64,000 nt of DNA, taken from positions 1 to 64,000 of the forward strand of contig NZ_BPQU01000026.1 of NCBI RefSeq assembly GCF_022179445.1, written 5' to 3'. Source of the stretch: Methylobacterium mesophilicum. Lineage in GTDB: Bacteria > Pseudomonadota > Alphaproteobacteria > Rhizobiales > Beijerinckiaceae. The notes under the pieces are model-generated. The model was not told the origin of the DNA. It saw nothing but the letters and a program-made list of their open reading frames with translations, and searched no databases. Within the stretch, counting starts at the first letter, position 1, and each line of letters begins with the position of its first letter. A program made the position numbers and the translations under genes. This document shows positions 48,951 to 64,000 of this stretch, piece after piece.

Positions 48951-49114
48951 TTCCAGCACGGGTCCACGATCTTTCGATTATGGAGAGCCTAAAAGCTGGG
49001 GCAGTCGGAAAAATATCCGCGTCACACGGTTAAGCACAGCGGTTTTACACGGCGATCATGTGATTATTACGTATGGGGAGAGTTTATCAGTCCTGTGAAA
49101 TTTTGCGAAAACTC

Positions 49115-50374
49115 TCAGCTCGGCGCGCGCGGCCGCAAGAACTTCGGGCGGAACACCGCCATCGGCTCCCGGAAGCCGTCGAGAACGTGCTCGCCGAGCG
49201 GGATCGGATCGCCCCAGAGGAAGTCCACGAACGGCTTCGACATCAGCAGCGGCTCGCCGAGCTGGCGGTTCAGCCGGGCGATCCGGCTGGCGAGGTTCAC
49301 GTCGCGGCCGATGACCGTGAAGTCGAGCCGGGAGCCCGAGCCGACATTGCCGTAGGCGGCCTCACCGTGGTGGAGCGCGATTCCCGCCGCCACCGGCACC
49401 GAGAACTGATGCAGGGCGTTGGCCTCGTCGAGGGCCGCCAGCGCGTTCTGGGCCGCAGTGAGCGCCCCCTTGGCGGCGCCGCCCAGGTCGTCTCCGGATT
49501 CCCGGAAGATCGCCAGCAAGCCATCGCCCAGATACTTCAGGACCTCGCCGCCTTCGCGCTCGATCGGCGGCACCAGGCAGTCGAAGAACACGTTGAGCAG
49601 CCCGACCGCCTCCTCGGGGGTCATGTCGGCCGAGGTGCGGGTGTAGTCGCGCATGTCGGCGAACAGGATCGCCGAGCGGATCCGCGTCACCTGTCCGCGG
49701 CGGATGTCGCCGGCCAGGATCGCCCGGTGCGGCTCGTCGCCGACATAGAGGCGCAGCACGTGGTCGAGCTGCTTGTTGAGGACGCGCATCTCGGCCACGG
49801 CCGCGAGCGCCGGCATGACGAAGCGGAGGATCGCGATGTCGTCCTCGCCGAACCCGTCGGGCGCCTTCGTGGCAAAGGTGATGCCGTTCTTGGTGCCGTT
49901 GGTGAAGAACAGCGGCGCCACGACGTAGTGGGTGTAGCCGCCGGCCTTCAGGTCCGGGATGATCGCGTAGGCGTCGTCCGGCGTCTCGGCAATGTCGAGG
50001 ATCAGCCACTCGCCGGTCTCGTGGACCGTGTGGAACGGGCTGTTGAGATAGGCCTCCTGCGACCGGCCCCCATGCGGGAACAGCCGCACGCTGGTGCCGC
50101 CGTCCCGGGTCCAGACCCGGCCGACGCCGGCATATTCCGAGTGCAGGGTGTCGATCGCCGTGGAGGCCCGGTCCACCGGCACGCCGATGGCGATCAGCCG
50201 CTCGGCGAGGCCGGAGAGCATGTCCTCGGCCTTCTGCAGCCGCGCGCCCTCGCCCAGCAGCCAGTCGCGGATGCCCACCGAGGGCTGGAGCGCGCCGAAG
50301 GGCACGTCGTCGGCTTCGGAGCCGTCCGCGAAGGCCGTCGGCAATCCGGGCGTTGGCGGGCGGCGTTCGAGCAT
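49115..50374 (-). CDS. Class III adenylate/guanylate cyclase with GAF-like sensor domain
   Basis: This 419-residue soluble cyclase has a GAF-like sensor part (about residues 50-200) and a C-terminal catalytic domain (about 230-390). Metal-binding aspartates are in ILFADMRDYT, and LKYLGDGLLAIF and DFTVIGRDVNLASRI complete the motifs. It is likely to make cAMP; cGMP is not excluded. It lies 77 bases downstream of rpoD on the same strand. Confidence 0.9.
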   Translation of the reverse strand: MLERRPPTPGLPTAFADGSEADDVPFGALQPSVGIRDWLLGEGARLQKAEDMLSGLAERLIAIGVPVDRASTAIDTLHSEYAGVGRVWTRDGGTSVRLFPHGGRSQEAYLNSPFHTVHETGEWLILDIAETPDDAYAIIPDLKAGGYTHYVVAPLFFTNGTKNGITFATKAPDGFGEDDIAILRFVMPALAAVAEMRVLNKQLDHVLRLYVGDEPHRAILAGDIRRGQVTRIRSAILFADMRDYTRTSADMTPEEAVGLLNVFFDCLVPPIEREGGEVLKYLGDGLLAIFRESGDDLGGAAKGALTAAQNALAALDEANALHQFSVPVAAGIALHHGEAAYGNVGSGSRLDFTVIGRDVNLASRIARLNRQLGEPLLMSKPFVDFLWGDPIPLGEHVLDGFREPMAVFRPKFLRPRAPS

Positions 50375-50451
50375 GGCGCCAAGGTGGGGACCGCGCAGCC
50401 GCCTGGCAACGCGGTCGGAGGAGAGGCGCCGCGGTAGGCCGCGACGGGGGC

Positions 50452-52452
<2,001 letters not shown>

Positions 52453-52652
52453 GATCAGCCTATTGTTTCGGGTGCGGTGCGCTGCGGGGGCCTGACTAAG
52501 GCCGCTCCACGCCGTCGGCGCCGCGATACTTGCGAGTGGCCCCGGATTGCTCCGGACGCCTTGAGTCGTCGGGTTCCGTATGCAAGCCCGAGGCTTGACC
52601 GATTGTTAACTAACGCGGGGTTCGGCCCGTCGCCACCGCCATCGCACGGCCG

Positions 52653-54551
<1,899 letters not shown>

Positions 54552-54757
54552 GGGGCCTGCGGATCGACTGCCTGACCGCCGAGTATAGCGCGCGGGGGCG
54601 GTCCGAGTCCCGCCCGGTCATTCGGCAGTTCGGCCGGGCGGGGATTGTGGGGAGAAATGTCGCCGCTCGATCATACCGATCTGCCTCAGTGGGATCGCTT
54701 CCCTCTGGCGGCAACGTATATACAATCGTATCGACGACGGTTCGATTCTGGGCTACG

Positions 54758-55018
54758 ATGATGCCGAACGCCGGGTTCGCTCGGGACGAGCGCAAGCGAG
54801 TCGTGAACTTCGAAAAGCACGGCATCGATTTCCGCGATGCCGCCGGCATTTTCGACGGTCCGCATCTGACGGTCGAAACGATCCGGAACGGCGAAACGCG
54901 GAAGGTGAGCCTGGGTCGAGTCGCTCACTCGGTCATCGCGGTGGTTTGGACCGATCGGGCGGGCGTTGTGCGGTTCATCTCGGCAAGAGCTGCGAGGCGA
55001 CATGAGAGACAAGCCTAA
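54758..55018 (+). CDS. brnT: BrnT family ribonuclease toxin
   Basis: This RelE-like toxin of about 86 residues has the family pattern DERKRVVNFEKHGIDFRDAAGIF, then the R-x-VSLGRV middle and VRFISARAARRHE at the end. The ATG at 54758 or 54761 is the start. Its 3' end overlaps brnA by 17 bases. It is on the strand opposite to dnaG and yqeY, inserted between them. The upstream interval 54552-54757 contains an AT-rich GTATATAC that could be promoter or operator. Confidence 0.85.
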   Translation: MMPNAGFARDERKRVVNFEKHGIDFRDAAGIFDGPHLTVETIRNGETRKVSLGRVAHSVIAVVWTDRAGVVRFISARAARRHERQA

Positions 55019-55316
55019 ACGGCGCGCTTCGGACACTGATCGCTCGGCCGGCCAGACGGACTGGGACCGAATCGCTACCCTCGGCGACGCCGAGATCGCT
55101 GCCGCCGTGGCGGATGATCCCGATGCTGCGCCTCTCGACATCGACTGGTCGCGCGCCGAGGTCGTGATGCCGCCGCGCAAGGTTCCCGTCTCGATCCGGC
55201 TGGACACCGACGTGCTCGATTACTTCAAGCACGAGGGTGCCGGCTACCAGAGCCGGATCAACGCGGTGCTGCGCAGCTACATGGCCGCACGGATCGCCCG
55301 AGGGAGCGACGACTGA
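55002..55316 (+). CDS. brnA: BrnA family antitoxin
   Basis: This 104-residue antitoxin has a disordered N-terminus that binds the toxin and a C-terminal ribbon-helix-helix (VPVSIRLDTDVLDYFKHEGAGYQSRINAVLRSYM) for DNA binding and autoregulation. The ATG at 55002 lies inside the brnT 3' end. The stop is three bases before the convergent yqeY stop. Confidence 0.88.
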   Translation: MRDKPKRRASDTDRSAGQTDWDRIATLGDAEIAAAVADDPDAAPLDIDWSRAEVVMPPRKVPVSIRLDTDVLDYFKHEGAGYQSRINAVLRSYMAARIARGSDD

Positions 55317-55319
55317 GCC

Positions 55320-55781
55320 TCAGCCCTTCGCTGCCAGCGCGGCCTTCACCAGCCCGCTCGCCTTGCCGAAATCCATCCGGCCCGCGAAGGTGCCCTTCAG
55401 GGCGGCGATGACCCGACCCATGTCCTTCTGGCCGGCAGCGCCGGTCTCGAGGATCGCGGCGTCGACCGCCGCCTTCATCTCGGCCTCGTCCATCTGCTTG
55501 GGCAGGAACGCCTCGATGATCGCGATCTCGGAGCGCTCGTTGGCGGCGAGTTCCGGACGTCCGCCCTGCTCGTAGACCGTAGCCGATTCGGTGCGCTGCT
55601 TGATCATCTTCTGGAGCAGCGACAGGATCTCCTCGTCGGAGGCGGGCTCCTTGCCGAGGCCGCGGGCCTCGATGTCCTTGTCCTTGAGGGCGGCCTGGAT
55701 CATCCGCACGGTGGCGAGCTTGTCCTTGTCGCCGGCCTTCATGGCCTCCTTCATCTCGGTGGTGAGGCGGGCGCGCAGCAT
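55320..55781 (-). CDS. GatB/YqeY domain-containing protein
   Basis: This 153-residue helical protein is homologous to the C-terminal tail of GatB, found on its own in many bacteria. It starts MLRARLTTEMKEAMKAGDK and contains IIEAFLPKQMDEAEM. Function is not firmly known; a tRNA-related role has been suggested. It is divergent from carA, as is conserved in alphaproteobacteria. Confidence 0.93.
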   Translation of the reverse strand: MLRARLTTEMKEAMKAGDKDKLATVRMIQAALKDKDIEARGLGKEPASDEEILSLLQKMIKQRTESATVYEQGGRPELAANERSEIAIIEAFLPKQMDEAEMKAAVDAAILETGAAGQKDMGRVIAALKGTFAGRMDFGKASGLVKAALAAKG

Positions 55782-55973
55782 CTCGATGAACCTTTTGACG
55801 GGAGAAACGGGGGGCTGGCCTGCACTTTGCGGGTGTTGAGCCTCGTCGGCCGCACGGCCACATTGACCCCATCGCGGGCCGCTCGCTAAGAGCGCCGCAC
55901 ACGATCATGCCGCCAGCCGAGCGTACCGCATCGCGGTGCCTGCCTTCGGCCGGACATAAGCGAGACCGACCCG

Positions 55974-57206
55974 ATGCTGCAAGACGCCGCCGCGCAGGCC
56001 TCCAAACCCGCCGCACCCGAGCCCTGGGCGGAGCCCGTCGCCACGGCCCTGCTGGTGCTGGCGGACGGGACCATCCTGGAGGGCTTCGGCATCGGCCGGA
56101 CGGGAATCGCCGACGGCGAGGTCTGCTTCAACACGGCGATGACCGGGTACCAGGAGATCCTGACCGACCCGTCCTATGCCGGGCAGATCGTCACCTTCAC
56201 GTTCCCGCATATCGGCAATGTCGGCACCAACGACGAGGATCTGGAAAGCCTCGAGGCGGCCCCGGCCTCGGGCGTGCGCGGCACCGTGATCGCCTCGGCG
56301 GTGACCAAGCCGTCGAGCTGGCGGTCGTCGTCGCATCTCGACGGCTGGCTCGACGCCCGCGGCATCGTCGGCATCACCGGAATCGACACCCGGGCGCTCA
56401 CCGCCCGCATCCGCGACCATGGCATGCCCAACGCCGTGATCGCCAACGATCCCGAAGGCCGGTTCGACCGGGAGGCCCTGAAGGCGCGCGCCGCGGCGCT
56501 GGCGCCGATGGAGGGCTTGGACCTCGTGCCGCCGGTGACCAGCCGCGCGAACTCGGAATGGTCGGAGACCATCTGGGCGCTCGGCGACGGCTACGGCAAG
56601 CGCGCGCCCGGCGAGGGCCTGAAGGTGGTGGCGATCGATTACGGCGTGAAGCGCAACATCCTGCGGCTGCTGGCCCAGGCCGGCTGCGACGTCACCGTGG
56701 TGCCGGCCACCACCAGCGCCGAGGAGATTCTGGCGCTGAAGCCGGACGGTGTGTTCCTGTCCAACGGCCCCGGCGATCCGGCGGCGACCGGCGCCTACGC
56801 CGTGCCGGTGATCCGCAAGCTGCTGGACGAGAAGGTGCCGACCTTCGGCATCTGCCTGGGCCACCAGCTCATGGGCCTCGCGCTCGGCGGCCGGACGCTG
56901 AAGATGGGCCAGGGCCATCATGGGGCGAATCACCCGGTCAAGGACAAGACCACCGGCCGCGTCGAGATCGTCTCGATGAACCACGGCTTCGCGGTGGATC
57001 CCGCGAGCCTGCCGGCCAGCGCGGTCGAGACCCACGTCTCGCTGTTCGACGGCTCGAATTGCGGGCTCACCCTCACCGACCGGCCGGCCTTCTCGGTGCA
57101 GCACCACCCGGAGGCCTCGCCGGGCCCGCGCGACAGCCACTACCTGTTCGAGCGCTTCGTCGCGCTCATGCGCTCGGGCGCACCGGAGACGGCGAAGGAC
57201 GCCTGA
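55974..57206 (+). CDS. carA: Carbamoyl-phosphate synthase small (glutaminase) subunit
   Basis: This 410-residue subunit supplies ammonia from glutamine to CarB for arginine and pyrimidine synthesis. The N-terminal CPSase domain (TAMTGYQEILTDPSYAGQIV) is followed by a class I glutaminase with Cys in FGICLGHQLM, plus the late His-Pro-Glu in QHHPEASPGP. The carB gene lies 1.3 kb downstream, separated by a small membrane protein gene and the opposite-strand pseudoazurin gene. Confidence 0.97.
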   Translation: MLQDAAAQASKPAAPEPWAEPVATALLVLADGTILEGFGIGRTGIADGEVCFNTAMTGYQEILTDPSYAGQIVTFTFPHIGNVGTNDEDLESLEAAPASGVRGTVIASAVTKPSSWRSSSHLDGWLDARGIVGITGIDTRALTARIRDHGMPNAVIANDPEGRFDREALKARAAALAPMEGLDLVPPVTSRANSEWSETIWALGDGYGKRAPGEGLKVVAIDYGVKRNILRLLAQAGCDVTVVPATTSAEEILALKPDGVFLSNGPGDPAATGAYAVPVIRKLLDEKVPTFGICLGHQLMGLALGGRTLKMGQGHHGANHPVKDKTTGRVEIVSMNHGFAVDPASLPASAVETHVSLFDGSNCGLTLTDRPAFSVQHHPEASPGPRDSHYLFERFVALMRSGAPETAKDA

Positions 57207-57327
57207 CCGATCGGCGCCGGCGCGGTCCCATTCAGGCCGCGCCGGGGTCACAAAATCCGCGAATTCCGGCGGCCTATAGAACCCATCGACGGGCCGCACA
57301 TGGCGGTTCCGTCAGGGGGATTGCCGG

Positions 57328-57705
57328 ATGACCATCGACGAGGCGCGCGACGACTTCTCCCGCCTGCACCGGACGTTCACGTTCCATCTCGGTGTCGCGG
57401 CCGGCCTCGCCTGGGCGACCGCGCTCTACGCCGCCCTCTACGCCCCCTGGGTGCGCAACATCCGCGCCCTGATCGATCCGGCCGCCGGCCTCGACCGGGT
57501 CGAGAGCACGGTCTCCTACCTGTTCGCGATGCCGGCCGTCCTCGCCTTCGCCTGGGTGTCCTTGTATTTCGGCCGCGAGATGCTGCGCCGGGCGCAGACG
57601 CTCTCGAACGTCGCGCTCGAATTCGCCGCCGCCGCCCTGGTCGCCTTCGGGATTTTTTATCTGTCCATCGACCGGGCGCTCGCCGCGCTTCACGCCGGGT
57701 TCTGA
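57328..57705 (+). CDS. Small membrane protein of unknown function
   Basis: This 125-residue protein is predicted to have three membrane helices (about residues 20-40, 65-82 and 95-115). It has no recognised domain. The ATG at 57328 has AGGGGGA seven bases upstream. It lies 121 bases after carA and is convergent with the pseudoazurin gene. Confidence 0.65.
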   Translation: MTIDEARDDFSRLHRTFTFHLGVAAGLAWATALYAALYAPWVRNIRALIDPAAGLDRVESTVSYLFAMPAVLAFAWVSLYFGREMLRRAQTLSNVALEFAAAALVAFGIFYLSIDRALAALHAGF

Positions 57706-57737
57706 GCGGGGGGCGGCGGACCGCCCCCGCCGGATCC

Positions 57738-58172
57738 CTACTGCACCTTCTCGAACAGCGGCTCGAAGCGCTTGGCGGCGAGCTTGCCGTGCTGGACCGC
57801 CTTGGCCGCCTCGAGGTTGTCCGGCTTGTCGCCGACCTCGATCAGGCCGACCATGCCCATGATGTAGTGCGGCGAGCACTTGAAGCCGTAGAGTCCGGGC
57901 TTGTCGAAGGTCACGGCCTCCTCCTTGCCGACCACGGTCTTGAAGGTCGGCGCGCCCTCGGGCGCCATGCCCTTGATGAGTTCGGCGTTGTGGCCCTTGT
58001 CGGCCGGCACGAACCGGACCGTGTCCCCGGGCTGAATCTTCACGAAGGCCGGATCGAAGACCATCATCCCGCCGGGGCCGTTGTTGAGCGTCTTGACGGA
58101 GACTTCCGCGGCCTGCGCGCCGGCTGCCGCGCCGAGCAGAAGCATCGCCGCGCTGAACGTTTCCCTGATCAT
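57738..58172 (-). CDS. Pseudoazurin (type I copper protein)
   Basis: This 144-residue periplasmic blue copper electron carrier has a signal peptide ending AQA-AEV after residue 21. The copper ligands are His61, Cys99, His102 and Met107 (40, 78, 81 and 86 of the mature protein), with spacing identical to characterised pseudoazurins. Electron transfer to nitrite reductase, or from methylamine or other dehydrogenases, is known for the family, but no partner is adjacent. The ATG at 58172 is used. Confidence 0.94.
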   Translation of the reverse strand: MIRETFSAAMLLLGAAAGAQAAEVSVKTLNNGPGGMMVFDPAFVKIQPGDTVRFVPADKGHNAELIKGMAPEGAPTFKTVVGKEEAVTFDKPGLYGFKCSPHYIMGMVGLIEVGDKPDNLEAAKAVQHGKLAAKRFEPLFEKVQ

Positions 58173-58475
58173 CGTCAATCTCGAATTGTTATCGTTTCAA
58201 TCGACGGACCCGTCGATCGGACGAGCTTTATGGAGCCGGAAACGACTCGGCAATGCCATTCGTCATCCAGCGAAGACTTCAGAATTATTTGAATCTGGCG
58301 TGAGACCCGGGGGCGGCGGCAACACCCCCCGCCATCGCCGAACGCGCACGGCCTTCCAATGCGCCGATCCGCCGTGTAAACGCGGCGCTCAACGACAATC
58401 CCGCCACGCGCGTCCGGGAGCAGGGCCGATCCGAGCCGTGCCCGATCGGGCGCGCTTGGCCTGAAAAGGCCGCCA
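58173..58475. other. Divergent promoter region between pseudoazurin and carB
   Basis: The 303 bases separate the starts of two divergent genes. They must hold both promoters, but I see no clear operator, attenuator, gene or RNA in them. Confidence 0.35.
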
Positions 58476-61949
<3,474 letters not shown>

Positions 61950-61978
61950 GCCTCAGGGTCTAGCTGACTTAACTTCGT

Positions 61979-62018
61979 GGCCCGGGGAGAGTGCTTCACT
62001 CTCGGCCGGGCCTCTTCA
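61979..62018 (+). terminator. Terminator-like hairpin between carB and greA
   Basis: A two-part stem, GGCCCGG/CCGGGCC outside and GAGAGTG/CACTCTC inside with a three-base loop, is followed by the weak T-rich TCTTCATT. It starts 30 bases after the carB stop. It should reduce readthrough into greA. Confidence 0.6.
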
Positions 62019-62033
62019 TTGTGGCGCGAGACG

Positions 62034-62516
62034 ATGACGATAGACAAGGTTCCGATCACGGTGCGCGGTTTCGCGGCTCTCGAGGAGGAGCTGAAGCACC
62101 GCCAGCAGGTGGAGCGCCAGCGCATCGTCGCGGCGATCGCCGAGGCCCGCGCGCACGGAGACCTGTCCGAGAACGCCGAGTATCACGCCGCCAAGGAGGC
62201 GCAGTCCCACAACGAGGGGCGCGTGATGGAACTCGAGAGCATGATCGCGCGCGCCGAGATCATCGACGTCTCGAAGCTGTCGGGCGACAAGATCAAGTTC
62301 GGCGCCACCGTGAAGCTCGTCGACGAGGACACGGAGGAGGAGAAGACCTACCAGATCGTGGGCGAGCCCGAGGCCGACGTGCATGCGGGCCGGGTCTCGA
62401 TCACGTCGCCGATCGCCCGCGCGCTGATCGGCAAGGGTGTCGGCGACACGGTCGAGGTGACGACGCCGGGCGGCGGCAAGTCCTACGAGGTCGTCGGCGT
62501 CCAGTTCGGCGGCTGA
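62034..62516 (+). CDS. greA: Transcription elongation factor GreA
   Basis: This 160-residue factor rescues backtracked RNA polymerase by stimulating transcript cleavage. The N-terminal coiled coil has the acidic tip GDLSENAEYHAAKE, and the C-terminal FKBP-like domain ends SYEVVGVQFGG. The ATG at 62034 is used. The exported protein gene begins five bases after the stop. Confidence 0.97.
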   Translation: MTIDKVPITVRGFAALEEELKHRQQVERQRIVAAIAEARAHGDLSENAEYHAAKEAQSHNEGRVMELESMIARAEIIDVSKLSGDKIKFGATVKLVDEDTEEEKTYQIVGEPEADVHAGRVSITSPIARALIGKGVGDTVEVTTPGGGKSYEVVGVQFGG

Positions 62517-62521
62517 GCGCG

Positions 62522-63025
62522 ATGCGTGCGCATGTCCGGGGCTGGCTCGCCGGCCTCCTCCTGCTGTGCGGGCTGGTGCCGGCCTCGGCGGCCGGCGACT
62601 TTCCGCCGACCGCGACCTTCTCCGACGTCCGGGTCGACGTGCGGCCCCTGCGGGACAAGGGCGCCGGCCTCCAGGCCGACGCGCTCGCGGCCGACCTGAA
62701 CGCGGCCCTGCGCAAGACGTTCGCCGGGCGGATCGGTGGTGGCGGACCGCGTCTGGTGGTGGTGGTGACGGCGCTGTCGCTGCGCCCCTATGTCGGCGGC
62801 GGCGCCCTGCGCGGCCGGGGCGGCAATTTCGAGACCGACTACCTGGAGGGCGAGGCGCTTCTCGTCGGCCGCAACGGGCAGGTGCTCGGGCGTCACCCGC
62901 AGATGACCGCGACCCCGTCGAGCTACGGCGGCGCGTGGTACGCCCCGGATTTCGAGGCCCGGCGGCTGGCGGCGATCGCCGACATCTACGCCCAGTGGCT
63001 CGCCCGCGACCTGCCGCGGAATTAG
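62522..63025 (+). CDS. Exported protein of unknown function
   Basis: This 167-residue protein has a Sec signal peptide (residues 1-24, ending ASA-AGD). The rest is a compact domain with LRPYVGGGALRGRGGNFETDYLEGEALLVG, which has no family I recognise. It lies five bases after greA and 33 bases before the ELM1-family gene, so the three are probably cotranscribed. Confidence 0.7.
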   Translation: MRAHVRGWLAGLLLLCGLVPASAAGDFPPTATFSDVRVDVRPLRDKGAGLQADALAADLNAALRKTFAGRIGGGGPRLVVVVTALSLRPYVGGGALRGRGGNFETDYLEGEALLVGRNGQVLGRHPQMTATPSSYGGAWYAPDFEARRLAAIADIYAQWLARDLPRN

Positions 63026-63058
63026 CCCCGGCCCGGCCTGCGGTGTAAGGCGTTTCCG

Positions 63059-64000
63059 ATGAGAAGCATCGACGTGCCGGAGGCGGCGCCCGCCCCGCCG
63101 GCTCAGACATCCGTGCGGCGCGAGCCCCCTCCCGAACTGTCCCACGCCCGGGCCTGGATCATCACCGACGGCAAGGCCGGCGACGAGAACCAGTGCGTCG
63201 GCATCGCCGAGACCCTCGGGGTCCCGTTCGAGATCCGCCAGGTCCCGGCCGCCGGCCCGTTCGGATGGGTCGCCCCGTGGGGGCCGATCGACCCGCGCGA
63301 GAGCCCGCGCCGCCGCAACGGCGCCCTGTCCGGGCCCTACCCCGACCTGCTGATCGCCTCGGGCCGCCGGGCGGTGCCGTATCTCCGGGCGCTGCGGCGC
63401 GCCACCGACGGGCGGACCTTCACGGCCTTCCTCAAGGATCCGCGGACCGGCGCGGACAGCGCCGACTTCATCTGGGTGCCGGATTACGACGACCTGCGCG
63501 GCCCCAACGTCTTCACGACCCTGACCGCGCCGCACCTGGTCACCGCCGCCCGGCTGGAGGCGGCCCGGGCCAACCCGGATCCGCGGCTCGCGAACCTCGA
63601 CGGCCCGCGCGTGGCGGTGCTGGTGGGCGGCGACAGCCGGCACCTGAGCTACCGCAAGACCGACATGCAGCGCCTCGTGGGCGAGTTGCGTAGCCTGATC
63701 GACCAGGGCTGCCGGCTGATGGTGACGATCTCCCGGCGCACGCCCAACCCGCTGCGCGACGCGGTCAAGTCGCTCACGGCCGAGACCGGAGGCTTCCTCT
63801 GGGACGGGACCGGCGACAACCCCTACGTCGCCATGCTGGCGCTCGCCGAAGCGATCGTGGTCACGTCCGATTCGGCCAACATGGTCAGCGAGGCGGTGGC
63901 GACCGGCGCGCCCGTTCTGCTGTTCGACCTGCCGCGTACCTATATCCGGCATCGGCGGATGTTCGCCGGCCTGGCGATCGCCGGGGCGCTGCGGCCGTTC
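63059..64000 (+). CDS. ELM1/GtrOC1-family protein (partial, runs off right edge)
   Basis: The first 314 codons are present and open to the window end, without a stop. It shows the family start WIITDGKAGDENQCVGIAETLG and the later VLVGGDSRHLSYRKTD and TSDSANMVSEAVATGAPVLLFDL. This glycosyltransferase-like (GT-B) fold is related to the mitochondrial-fission protein ELM1. In bacteria it may modify nucleoside-diphosphate sugars or lipopolysaccharide, but the function is unknown. Confidence 0.88.
   Translation, partial: MRSIDVPEAAPAPPAQTSVRREPPPELSHARAWIITDGKAGDENQCVGIAETLGVPFEIRQVPAAGPFGWVAPWGPIDPRESPRRRNGALSGPYPDLLIASGRRAVPYLRALRRATDGRTFTAFLKDPRTGADSADFIWVPDYDDLRGPNVFTTLTAPHLVTAARLEAARANPDPRLANLDGPRVAVLVGGDSRHLSYRKTDMQRLVGELRSLIDQGCRLMVTISRRTPNPLRDAVKSLTAETGGFLWDGTGDNPYVAMLALAEAIVVTSDSANMVSEAVATGAPVLLFDLPRTYIRHRRMFAGLAIAGALRPF

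Noticed and set aside
47590..49115. Genomic island or prophage remnant around the glycosyltransferase
   Set aside because: No integrase, attachment repeats, phage gene or transposase is visible; only composition supports foreign origin.

Overview
The window is GC-rich (about 70%), densely coded chromosomal DNA from an alphaproteobacterium, most likely Hyphomicrobiales and probably Methylobacteriaceae. The pointers are the conserved neighbourhoods carA/yqeY/dnaG/rpoD and rpoN/glmU/glmS, the primase with a degenerate zinc finger, the pseudoazurin, and palindromic intergenic repeats of the kind scattered through Methylobacterium genomes. The genus is inferred, not proven. No prophage, integrase, insertion sequence or CRISPR array was seen. 

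Layout. 1-460: a consensus-like minus-strand promoter and a probable rRNA-operon leader run off the left edge. 463-8567: an M23 peptidase, gluQRS with a coupled small membrane protein, a hybrid sensor kinase, and a GMC oxidoreductase with a LysR regulator. 8651-10266: a repeat and a DUF2252 protein. 10548-19664: a metabolic cluster of a ThDP enzyme, an iron alcohol dehydrogenase, class III PHA synthase subunits PhaE and PhaC, a CoA-transferase and succinate-semialdehyde dehydrogenase. The middle of this cluster is interrupted by three palindromic repeats. 19750-28205: accessory enzymes with local regulators (acetyltransferase/TetR around a perfect palindrome, an orphan LuxR-type response regulator, an SDR behind a tandem operator, a serine hydrolase, LysR/AKR with a small papain-like protein, an M20 peptidase). 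28230-34089: glmS, hicBA, glmU and rpoN, all minus. 34703-36292: tRNA-Leu(UAA), an FAD monooxygenase and a zinc-finger protein. 36507-38084: map and radC. 38180-42411: ATP-grasp, alpha-E, transglutaminase and Anbu proteasome-like genes. 42428-47372: an ABC exporter, thiE-thiG-thiS-thiO and a TPP riboswitch. 47590-48950: an AT-rich island with one glycosyltransferase. 49115-55781: a nucleotide cyclase, rpoD, dnaG, the brnTA toxin-antitoxin pair and yqeY. 55974-64000: carA, a small membrane protein, pseudoazurin, carB, greA, an exported protein and a truncated ELM1-family gene. 

How the genes work together. The most interesting region is 10548-19664. The ThDP enzyme resembles the acetolactate-synthase-like group that includes cyanobacterial 2-oxoglutarate decarboxylase, and the aldehyde dehydrogenase carries the two-cysteine signature of succinate-semialdehyde dehydrogenases. 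Together with an iron alcohol dehydrogenase (the family of 4-hydroxybutyrate dehydrogenase), a CoA-transferase and a class III PHA synthase, the set could convert 2-oxoglutarate to succinate semialdehyde. From there one branch leads to succinate and the other to 4-hydroxybutyryl-CoA and a 4-hydroxybutyrate-containing polyester. This pathway is inferred from gene content. The second multi-gene system is the Anbu/ATP-grasp/alpha-E/transglutaminase cluster, a recognised but poorly understood peptide-ligation and proteolysis module. Two toxin-antitoxin pairs (hicAB and brnTA) sit inside otherwise conserved housekeeping neighbourhoods.
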